From Nemania diffusa (taxonomy: Eukaryota; Ascomycota; Sordariomycetes; Xylariales; Xylariaceae), in NCBI GenBank assembly GCA_038501195.1, contig JBBPUQ010000002.1:3286001-3350000 (forward strand): a stretch of DNA of 64,000 bases. The letters are read 5' to 3'. This document shows, one piece after another, positions 55,581 to 64,000 of the stretch. The notes below the pieces were generated by a model that saw only the letters and a list, made by a program, of their open reading frames with translations, ran no database searches and was not told where the DNA came from. How positions within the stretch are numbered: the first letter of the stretch is position 1; every line of letters begins with the position of its first letter. Position numbers and translations under genes: made by a program.

Positions 55581-56798
55581 TCATGACTTTGCCGCCTTCT
55601 CCTGCTCGAGTGTCCACTTCACAGTCCGTTTTACGCCGTCGTTGAGACTAACTAGGGGCTCGTACCCAAGTCGCCGCCGGGCCTTAGTAATGTCGTAATA
55701 GCGGGTCATGGTGCTAAAGATGATGCGCTGCCGCGTGAGGGTAGGTTGGCGGCGCATGAGGCTCGCGAAACACTCGCTGAGGTAGCCCAACATGAGACCG
55801 ACGTCGCGACTCATTACCCATGCGTGATCCGTGCCCCTTGGCGAGCCCGCCTCTCGCCAGATGGACCGCATCATGTCCCAGAAATACACGGGGCTACCAT
55901 TGCTCACCAGGAAGACCTCCCCGTCGACTTTCTCGTAGTCGAGCGGCACCGTCTTAGATGCAGATGTGACGAGCAGGGCACGCGCCGCTAGCAGATGGGC
56001 ATGTGCTACGTTCTCGACATATGTGAAATCGAACATGTTCGTGTTTAAGCCTACTTGCACCTTGTCGTTGCCGCCCCGGTATACCCCTATCGCATGGTAC
56101 ACTAGCTGCATGTCGCCCTCGCCGAAGATGCCCGACGGTCGGATGGCGGTTGTTAAGAGATCGTTGTCTGGTGCGCGGTTCGCTTCTAGTACTAGCTGCT
56201 CTGCGTGGGCCTATTGGCAGACAGGTCAGCATGTCGTCCGGCTCGAGGGCTCGTGGTACAAATCTATACGGCGGTGGGGAGGAGACAGCTTGGGGCGGAG
56301 CGGAGCGCAACTGACCTTGGTCTCCGAGTAGTATTCAGACTGCAGTTTGCCGCGGATCACGGGGTATTCTTCGTTCGCATTGATCAGGTCGGACTTGTTG
56401 TCGCTGATGACGCTCGCGGAGCTCGTGTAGACGAGGGCCTTGACGCCGCTCTGCTGGCAGGCGGCGATGACGGCCCGCGTGCCCTCGACGTTGACCTTGT
56501 AGAAGACCTTGTCGGAGACGGCGCCGGCGCCCTGGGCCGGGGGCGAGGCGGTGTGGATGACGACGTCGGGGCGCAGGCGGCCGAACGCCTTCAGGAGGCC
56601 GTCCGCGTCGGTGATGTCGGCCTCGACGTACACGACGCCGTCGCTGGCCGGGCGCCGGTTCCGCTGGCACTTGAGATCGATGACGGAGACTTCGCACTTC
56701 CAGTCGCGCAGGAGCAGGTTGACGACGTGGTGGCCCAGGAAGCCGCACCCGCCAATGACGAGAACGCGGCCGAGCAGAGGCTGCTCGACGGGAGCCAT
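55581..56798 (-). CDS. ERG26: Sterol-4-alpha-carboxylate 3-dehydrogenase (decarboxylating)
   Basis: NAD(P)-dependent C-3 dehydrogenase/C-4 decarboxylase that removes C-4 methyl-derived carboxylates in ergosterol synthesis, in an ER complex with ERG25/ERG27. Minus-strand exons are 56798-56316 and 56210-55581, with a 105-nt intron, giving 370 aa. The 3-beta-HSD-family Rossmann motif is GGCGFLG (residues 16-22). The catalytic pair is Y157 and K161 in YYSETK at the very end of exon 1. Later blocks RPSGIFGEGD, FDFTYVENVAHAHLLAA and a C-terminal RRRLGYEPLVSLNDGVKRTV fit ERG26. Exon 1 is markedly GC-rich (56,400-56,760), unlike exon 2. The upstream codons before ATG 56798 were rejected. Confidence 0.9.
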
Positions 56799-58168
56799 TG
56801 GTGCTATATACAAGGCGATGTGCGAGGTGGTTTGCGAGGTGGTGTTGGTGTATGCAGGGTCGAGAACCGGTCAATTAGGTGAGAGCGAGGTTTAGGGATA
56901 TTAGATTATTAGGTAGGCGTATCTATCTAAGTCGGGCTGGTATAATAGGTAGGTAGGTCTATTAGGTACCTAGTGTTAGACGAGTATTTTGATTGTTGTT
57001 TTCGATTTCGTATTCGTATCGATAGCTTCTAATTTGTACAATACCTACCTATATATAGTAGGGTAGGTAGCTCTAGGTACTTGCACCCACCATCAATATG
57101 CCGGTACAGTATACCTTGTTCCCCCTATTAGATCTAAAGTATCAGCATCGGGACCCTGGAAAAAACCGGATCTTGCTTGACCAGATCAGTCTATGCAGAT
57201 AGGTACTGTGCGGCTAATCCACACACAAGACCGGATAGTCCCCACCGGGAACCTAGTTGTGAATTCTCCCCCAGATTCAGCATTTCCTCCTTTGGCTCGC
57301 TTAAGCCAGTTAATAGGTACAGATAGGCGCTCGTCAATTGAGATAAGGACCTAAGTAATATCACACTAAGTAGGTACCTAGGTGTTTTACGTTTGCCTCA
57401 CTACCTCTACATAAGCCTAGTAGTGCTTAAATGACGTAAGAAGAGCAGTTTATAGAAATCCTGCAACCATATACTTCCAACATTAAATCCAAGTACCTAT
57501 AAAAAGCAGCATATCTACCTACTTCTAATACTTATCTTGGAGACCGACCGGCATACATACAATAGATATAAATACATATTTAAAAAGTACATGCTCATAC
57601 TCTGCCGTGAAGCTGAAGTACATGTACTTACATGTGGTAAGTTACTCACATACATAATGTAGGTAGGAGGTACAGTGCATGTGCTAGCTACTACAGGCAA
57701 GGAATCCTACTACGCTGTCTGAGCTGTGCCTGATAAAGAGGACCCCGCATTGAAATCCCAATACCGCCAAGTAGGAACAGCATAGACCGTACCTAGGCCA
57801 TAACCCCACCTTCAGCCTGGTAGGAGGTACCTGCCTACTTCCCTCTACCTACCTAATGAGCTGAGCTTGACCTACACGTAACCGTAGGTGGTTGTATCTC
57901 CCTCTCCAAACAGAGGCGCATGCCTAGACCCTCTCCCTCTATCTAGGCGCCTACCTTCGTGAACTCTTTTTCGTTGTCCTCGTGTCCTCTTAAGTCACAC
58001 AGATTCCCGGCATCAGCCTACCTATTTTAATACCAGAACTACTCACAGACACACTCCTACACACTCCTACATATATGCTTTCCGGTCTATCCAACGTTTC
58101 AGTGTCCTCAACGCGTCCTGGTCTTTCGATGAGGAGCCTAGCCTTGTCTCCATTACCGCGTCGTAACA
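56799..58168. promoter_or_regulatory. Divergent intergenic region rich in TAGGTA motifs
   Basis: 1.37 kb between ERG26 and the two-E2-fold gene. TAGGTAGG/TACCTACC patches occur at 56,910-56,970, 57,040-57,080, 57,360-57,385 and 57,815-57,860. No gene was seen; it must contain both promoters. Confidence 0.45.
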
Positions 58169-59970
58169 ATGGCAGATCAGTCCATCATCCGTATCACCAA
58201 GGTACAGCAGCCATGATGCTAACTCTACCCCGTCTTTGCTACTTGGGAGCCGGAGGCCCATCAGAGAATTAGCCGACTGACTGGATTTTGTCCCTAGGAA
58301 ATTAGCGAGATACAGAAGAACTCGGACCTCTGTAAGGATCCTCTGTCGCGATACCTGAAGATCACGATTCTAACTTCTATTGCCTTCTGTCCAGCCCTTG
58401 CGGTTGCCTTTCGCGATCGTGATGTCCGTAACATCAAGGCTATGATCGTTGGTCCCCACGAGACACCCTACGAGTTCGGTTTCTTCGAGGTACGCGTCGA
58501 CTCCAGAGTCCCGCAGGATTGATCTATAGTCACGTAGAAGCTAACGATTTACATTATCAGTTTTCTTTTAAATTCCACAAAGGTAGCCTGTCTCTCCACT
58601 CAGGCCTACATATTGCGAGACGCCCTACTAACCCCGCGTCACGCGTCTAGAATATCCCCGCAAGTCTCCCACGGTCACCTGCAATACGACCAACAGTGGC
58701 CGTTGTCGCTTCAACCCAAATATTTATTCTAGTGGGAAGGTTTGCTTGTAAGACTCAAATATACCCTTCTCCCTTGGACGTTGCTAAAAGTATATTCTAT
58801 CGACTAGATCAATTCTCGGGTATCTATGACTTCTTGCGTTCCTCCTCGTCCACCTTAATTTCTAATATCAGCGTAGCACATGGCGAGGTGAACCGGGCGA
58901 AGAGTGGTCCGCCGCTCAGGGCTTAGAGTCTATCTTAATTTCTATACAAAGTCTCATGTCGTCGAATCCTTATGAGAATGAGCCTGGTTTCGAGGAGTCA
59001 AATGGGCCGGCTGATAAAGAAAACCAGCGGAATTACGTCGCCAAGGTGAGCACGACACAACTTTCAACGCAATATAGCCGCTAATAGTCTACAGATTCGA
59101 CACGAGACTTTACGTATTTCCGTCATCCAAAAGCTAGAGGACATCCTCGGACTTTCCTCGGTGCATGATTCGCCTGCCACACCAACGGAATACGATCCCC
59201 TAGGTGACACTTTCGAGATAGACGATTCGAGTATACCTTGGGAGCCCTTCAAAGATCTATACAAGCGTCGCTTCCTATGGTACTATGGCACTTACCTAGA
59301 GGGCATTGAGCAGGCAAAGAAAGAGGTAAAAGATGGTGAATCTTTTGTCCGCATGCCATTTGAGGGAGCTAGCAACGCAATGGATGGCACATTTAACTAC
59401 AGCGAGTTAGAGAAGCGCTTGGGCAAGATCAAAGTTGCTCTTGATGCCGAGCCAGACCGATGGGCAGCAGAGGGGCTATCGGCAAAGAACAAGGATACCA
59501 CAGTCCCCGTCAATCTCGCTCGCCAGTTCGACCAGATCAAGGAATCGTTTAAAAGAGGCGACGTTCCTCACAACGTTGAGCTCGAAAATGACAACCCACT
59601 TGTATGGGTACTAACTTACTTCGGACGGCCCATGACGAACTTTGATGGTGGCATGTTCAAGATAAAGCTCAATTTTAGTCCTCGTTTCCCAGAAGAGCAG
59701 CCTCGGGTTAAGTTTCTAACGGAGGTTTTTCACCACCGGGTCACCCCGGACGGTATCTTATGCTATATTCCTAATCCCAACCGTTGCGACGATGTGAGAC
59801 AGCACATCGAAGCTATTTTCAACGCCATGGAGGAAGAGAACCCACCATATGACCCTAGAACACAGGTTCATCCAGAGGCATATAAACTGTATTGGGGTGG
59901 AGCTGAGGGTCGCAAGATTTATAATAGAAAATTGCGGCGGTCAGTTCAGCGGAGCATGGAAGACTTCTAG
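58169..59970 (+). CDS. Protein with two ubiquitin-conjugating (E2-like) domains, UBE2Z-related N-terminal half
   Basis: Eight exons: 58169-58201, 58298-58331, 58395-58489, 58561-58582, 58651-58747, 58808-58819 (12 nt), 58877-59045 and 59095-59970, giving 445 aa. The N-terminal UBC fold reads ...[37 protein letters not shown], then KVCLSILGTWRG with the active-site Cys in place and the [17 protein letters not shown] helix. This is the UBE2Z/Use1-like class, so transfer of ubiquitin (or a relative) is expected. The C-terminal part (about 330-445) looks like a second E2 fold: [38 protein letters not shown] with a Cys at the catalytic position, then a [11 protein letters not shown] helix. Whether the second fold is catalytic is unknown. 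The 12-nt exon is needed to restore CLSILGTW. Confidence 0.85.
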
Positions 59971-60836
59971 GAACTTTATCACGTTTAAACTCTTGTACAC
60001 CGCCGTCGATGAAGAATGAGCATGGTACAGTGATATCAGGGGTGTGTTTCAGGAAGTGTGCATTCAAGGCAAGGCGTCCGGCGGGAAGGTCAGATAACTG
60101 CGCTTTAGAGAATTTGGGCTTGCCCGAGTTTCTTCAAATGCGTAATAGGTGCATAATCTTGTGGTTGAGGAGTACATACAGGTTGAGTTTACGAGCATAT
60201 TCTTTACGGTACGGCAGGTCATTCACCTTAGATTCTAATTTGATACCTCCCTGCTACCTAAGCAGCTTTCAATAGCGCACAGAATACTTGGACGGGCATT
60301 CTAGTATGCACGTATAAAATAATACACAGCAGCTATTGAAGAAAGATTCCTTCTCTACAGCCAAACCATCAGCGATTCGTTTCACGGTAACTCTAAATTT
60401 CCGTCGCTAGTGTTCTAGGTCTCGTGGTGCAATCTTGTCAATCTGGAAGTTTTGAAAGCTCACAGAATAGGATAAAATGATTAGTTGACACATGCCAGAA
60501 TAGCTATGTGTAGATGATTTCACCTAGACAGTTATGTCATCGTTGCGTTGGCTCCTGAATTTCTACCTTCTCTATCACACCCGCCCTAATACGCCGTTTC
60601 ATGAGTTTCATGCCAATATAAACGCCTACCTATCTATACATCATAATTTCATGCGCCGTCGTCTTCTCCCATTATCTACATTACGGCATCACGCTTCGTC
60701 AGCAGAAGCATCTAACCCGTAAAGCCGCGGCGCTGGTAGTGTTTACCACCGAATATACCAAATCCAGCCTTTTCCCCTGAGAGTCATTCAAAAGTTCTGG
60801 TGCCTCCAGTGACCATAGACGGTTCTTATCTAGCGA
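59971..60836. other. Convergent intergenic region
   Basis: 3' regions of the E2 gene and the next minus-strand gene. The short open frames at 60,009-60,275 and 60,534-60,722 are featureless. No RNA gene or repeat was seen. Confidence 0.5.
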
Positions 60837-61802
60837 TCACCGTTTCGGGGGGATTTTAGATTTCGCGTCTAACTTATCCTTGCCTGGCGCATAGGGCGCC
60901 GCGACGCCGACGTACCGCTCCTGCTTCCCGACGCCGCCGCCGTCGCCGCCCTTGAACTCGAAACGGCCGTCGGGCGTCAGGACGGCCGGCGTGCCCTGCG
61001 CGGGGCGCCGCACCTGCTCGTTGTGTAGTTTATCCAGGGATTCGCCGACTACGGCGTACTGCGACCAGTTGATGGGCGGGCAGCGGACGATATTCTGAGG
61101 CTTCGGGATCGAGGTCCACGGTGGCGGGCCGGAATTCTTGTTGAGGCCGGGGTCTGGCCTTACGTTTGGGATTCCATCTGCCGTCGGCTGGGGCGGGCCG
61201 TCATGGTCTTCTTCTTCCTCGCTCTCGCTGTCGCTGCTGCTGTCACTCGCCTCGTCGTTCGCTCCGCTAACGAACAGCCCCTCCCCCTCGACACGGACTC
61301 GGCCTCTAGTCAGGTCGCCGACAAAGGCCTCGGGCTCGGCGAGCGCGGCACTCTTCACGCGGCCGAGCGTGGCCATGTCCCGCTCCGCCTTCTTGCGCTG
61401 CATCTGCAGGATCGATATAGCCGACTTGAGCGCGAGGACGTCGGGGTTGCTGTCGAAGTCGATGGGCGCCGGCGGGGGCGCCGGCGCGGCCGCCGCATTG
61501 GCGTGCGAGCTGTGCGTGTACGTCGGGCGCGGGGGCAGGGCGGTGGCGTTCAAGGGCGGCGTGATGGGGCTGTAGGTCGGGCGCACAGGGGACGAGGAGC
61601 GCGGGGAGGGCTGCGGCTGCTCGCGCGACGCGTAGGGCATCGGCACCGGGACTGGTATTGGCGTCGTGGACTGAAGGGGTCTAGGGGGCGGGTTGCTGGC
61701 GCCCTGCGCTGAGGTGGATGCCCGGTTTGCCGGCGACTGGTGCCGGTTCTGCGAAGCTCTCGAGGCTGCAGCCTCGGTGTTGAGGCTGAGGCCCGGCATC
61801 AT
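60837..61802 (-). CDS. Conserved fungal protein of unknown function, Pro/Ala-rich N-terminal half
   Basis: Intronless, 321 aa, with strongly GC-rich coding sequence. Residues 1-115 are Pro/Ser/Ala-rich and disordered. A short helical segment (about 118-165, DVLALKSAISILQMQRKKAERDM pattern) could form a coiled coil. An acidic Ser/Glu stretch (DSSSDSESEEEED) follows near 190-205. The C-terminal block looks conserved: IPKPQNIVRCPPINWSQYA, VVGESLDKLHNEQ, PDGRFEFKGG. No catalytic motif, signal or membrane span is present. The layout (coiled coil, acidic patch, conserved C-terminal box) would suit a nuclear complex subunit, but I cannot name it. Confidence 0.7.
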   Translation of the reverse strand: MMPGLSLNTEAAASRASQNRHQSPANRASTSAQGASNPPPRPLQSTTPIPVPVPMPYASREQPQPSPRSSSPVRPTYSPITPPLNATALPPRPTYTHSSHANAAAAPAPPPAPIDFDSNPDVLALKSAISILQMQRKKAERDMATLGRVKSAALAEPEAFVGDLTRGRVRVEGEGLFVSGANDEASDSSSDSESEEEEDHDGPPQPTADGIPNVRPDPGLNKNSGPPPWTSIPKPQNIVRCPPINWSQYAVVGESLDKLHNEQVRRPAQGTPAVLTPDGRFEFKGGDGGGVGKQERYVGVAAPYAPGKDKLDAKSKIPPKR

Positions 61803-62956
61803 GGTGACGTCTCGGGAACGGGAACGATGGCGAGCTGGGCCGCGGGTCGTGGCGAGTTGTGCGCAATACCTATAGAACAGGATGGCTGGAGGGTTTAAAT
61901 GTGCTTATTGGTACGGTTTTTTATAACTAAGGGCTCGTTTCACAGATGTTCGCCGGTGGTTTGGGAGACGGGTGTATAGTGCTGGGGCGACATTAGGCGA
62001 GTAGGTAACTAATTCGCTACTAGTGACGATGTCGCTGAGGGGCGGAAGTGGAACTTTAGTGGGTCAAGTCAGATCGATCTCGGCTAAAGATCCGGTTGGC
62101 AGGCGGGGCAGGCATCGTTGTTGCTCTGAGATTATCGGTACCTATGTAGGTACTCGTCTAGGCTACTAACCTACTCAAGACCAGTACCTACAAGTACTTA
62201 CGAGGGTCCCACGACTTTCCTTACTTGTACAGAATACATGATATATGTACATTGTACCAATAGATATTCGGGTTACTAATCGTGTCTAGACCTCTGCAAC
62301 CTGGGGTTTAGCGCAATGCCCCTTTTACTGCGGCTCGGCTCGACTAGGTACTTGTGTAAACTTGATGCCTTGTGAGTAACATGAAAGTCTCATGTATTTG
62401 TCCATTCTCAGGTGTATTTTTTAGGTTATGAGTCCACTTTAATGGCTTATTTATAGAGCGATGAATTGAGCTGCGATGACCTAGACGAGACTATAATGCT
62501 AGTCGGCGATGCAAGATTCATCATGGAACAGTATTCGCTCGGGCAACAGACTGCTACAAAATTCAAGGTTTAGATGAGTACGAGAGAAAGCGAACGCAGT
62601 CTATATTTAACAGCAAAATTCAGTAGACGCGCGAATTGCCAGCCTTTGAAGCAGAGTGATCTAACTTAGTCTAATAGTGTCTCATGCTTCCAAAGATCTA
62701 TAAGCATGAGGCAGCCGAGGAGGGAAGTTGAAAAGAGCCAACGGGAGAATAAAACAGATTAGCCAAACTCTACCCAACGTTGTCTACTTAAACAACCCGG
62801 CTTTTTCCTGCCCTCTTGCTAATAATGTCCTCTAGGGGATCTAGCACCGCCATAATGAGTCAGCGTCCTTCAAAGTTAAGAGAGTCAGGAGAAAACTGAT
62901 TTTGGGACAAGGTTACAGATAGTTTTACTTCTATCAGAGTAGCTCAGTCTTCTTGA
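61803..62956. other. Intergenic region
   Basis: About 1.15 kb with a few TACCTATGTAGGTAC motifs (62,138-62,153) and no recognisable gene. A possible 5' exon of the HET gene could lie near 62,825-62,900 (an ATG-initiated short frame), but no convincing splice was found. Confidence 0.4.
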
Positions 62957-64000
62957 CTTATATGGGTATACTTCACTATATCAGAACCGCCTCTCCGTTT
63001 CACCTATAAGGCTCTCAATCCCGGCCAGATCCGGCTACTCTTTTCGGCCGTTGAAGAGGACGGGCTAGTATGGACGCTCAAAGCAGTACAGCTACATCAC
63101 GAGGGGCCACAGGCACCCATAGCCTTCGACGCATTATCCTACACATGGGGTGACCAGAGTCGAACTTTTCCTTTCATCTGCAATAATCAAGAGCTCCGCA
63201 TACACCAGCACTTGAGGGATGCCCTGCCCTACCTTGCTAGGCGGCAATCCTTCTTGCCCATGTGGATTGATGCAGTCTGTATCGACCAGTCAAACAATGT
63301 CGAGAAGTTCTCTCAGATCCATATGATGCACAGCATCTATCGTCAAGCGGAGCACTGATTCATATCCGTTGTCAACTTGAGAATAGTGAGAAGATTATTC
63401 GTCCATGGAGCCTCATCGTTTCTTTGCACAGTCTCGCGGACATGGAAGACCGTGTCGTTATTGAATGAAGCGTCGCTCTCGTTTATGTCTTCGTGTATAT
63501 TCCACCCGTGATCCACAGCCTTTTTGAGGATATCCCAGTCGATTTCCTTATTCTCGTATAGGACGCGGATGCGCTTAGCTAGCGCAGCCTCCTGGATTAC
63601 CCATAGCCGGTTGAACCATTCATTCTGGGTAAGTACTTTGATAGATTTCCAAATAGGTGAAGACGCGTGTGGTAGAATCATAGAATTGTGAGTGGCAATG
63701 TTATCATATGATTTTCTCTTGTGTATTTCCAGCTGTTCCCCGATTCTTCCTACCTCGGGTAAGAGTTTGATGGCTTCTCTACTATACTTGGTACCGCAGC
63801 CAAGCCAAACCCATACCTGCGTGACCCGCGGGGCCGGGTTTTTGGCCATCTTGGTTTTATTACTGAGGCTCAACTTCAACAATTAGGGCTTGATGGTGGC
63901 ATGTCTATAGAAGAACTTTATACAAGACTGACCCGGTTTCTCCTGAGCAATGGTTCCCGCTCGTACCAGAACTGGTGGGATATACTACAAATTGCCACTG
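62957..64000 (+). pseudogene. HET-domain (heterokaryon incompatibility) gene split by an internal inversion; runs off window
   Basis: HET-domain proteins trigger cell death after fusion of incompatible fungal strains. Plus-strand positions about 62,957-63,349 encode the start of the domain: FDALSYTWGD, then MWIDAVCIDQSN and QIHMMHSIYRQA, followed at once by a stop. Plus-strand positions from about 63,823 to 64,000 encode a later part (DPRGRVFGHLGF, LYTRLTRFLLSNGSRS). The missing middle (TQVWVWLG, WFNRLWVIQEAALA, TTDMNQCS) is present between them but on the minus strand. No in-frame ATG is seen at the 5' end, so a first exon may lie upstream behind an intron (possible acceptor at 62,977) or be lost. 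As arranged, no full-length HET protein can be made. Confidence 0.82.
63350..63824 (-). other. Inverted segment inside the HET gene
   Basis: The minus strand carries an uninterrupted frame with the HET blocks TQVWVWLGCGTKYS, PIWKSIKVLTQNEW and WFNRLWVIQEAAL. These belong between the flanking plus-strand halves (ending SIYRQA and beginning DPRGRVF). Both junctions lie inside codons of one original frame. About 3 bp (GAC/GTC) at the right junction can be assigned to either side. The absence of stops in all three pieces suggests the event is recent, or an assembly error. Confidence 0.78.

Noticed and set aside
56205..56895. 225- and 179-codon frames overlapping ERG26 exon 1
   Set aside because: They are GC-driven shadow frames of the ERG26 coding strand.
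61138..61712. Two long frames antisense to the Pro/Ala-rich unknown gene
   Set aside because: Composition is explained by the GC-rich minus-strand gene.
1..64000. CRISPR arrays, operons, ribosome binding sites, riboswitches
   Set aside because: The sequence is eukaryotic nuclear DNA with spliceosomal introns; no regularly spaced repeat array or rRNA/tRNA gene was seen.

Overview
The window is nuclear DNA of a filamentous ascomycete (Pezizomycotina). The evidence is short spliceosomal introns (about 47-176 nt, mostly GTAAGT/GTATGT donors with CTAAC-like branch sites), fungus-type housekeeping genes (PRP5, GOS1, LRG1-type RhoGAP, ERG26, ATP10, a Zap1-like factor), a secondary-metabolite cluster and a HET-domain gene. 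The cluster and HET gene suggest Sordariomycetes, possibly Xylariales, but order-level placement is a guess. All gene models were spliced by hand; exon sums are multiples of three and junctions restore conserved motifs.

1-7.3 kb holds conserved metabolic and mitochondrial genes: gluconokinase, the E2 subunit of branched-chain 2-oxoacid dehydrogenase (minus strand), and the F1Fo-ATPase assembly factor ATP10.

7.8-30.6 kb is an 11-gene terpenoid cluster around an aristolochene-synthase-type sesquiterpene cyclase (27,407-28,517). It also encodes four P450s, two short-chain dehydrogenases, a secreted FAD-linked oxidoreductase, an intronless BAHD-type acyltransferase, a DUF3237 protein and a Zn2Cys6 regulator. 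The regulator lies between two paralogous P450s that are both 507 aa. The expected chemistry is farnesyl diphosphate to an eremophilane hydrocarbon, then multi-site oxidation, ketone formation and O-acylation, giving a PR-toxin/eremophilane-like product. No transporter is visible. AT-rich islands, a hAT-like MITE and a dispersed repeat sit in the spacers.

31-62 kb is a mainly housekeeping block: GOS1 SNARE, ribosomal protein L35, a Zap1-like six-finger factor, a small protein with a myristoylation/palmitoylation-type N terminus, PRP5, a two-HMG-box mitochondrial protein, an LRG1-type LIM/RhoGAP, ERG26, a protein with two E2 folds, and two conserved proteins of unknown function. Spacers are full of TAGGTA/TACCTA micro-motifs. 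One (48.1-50.95 kb) contains a MITE with long inverted arms and an 11-bp target-site duplication.

62.9-64 kb holds a HET-domain gene whose middle (about 63,350-63,824) is inverted in place, splitting an otherwise open reading frame. The gene runs off the window end.
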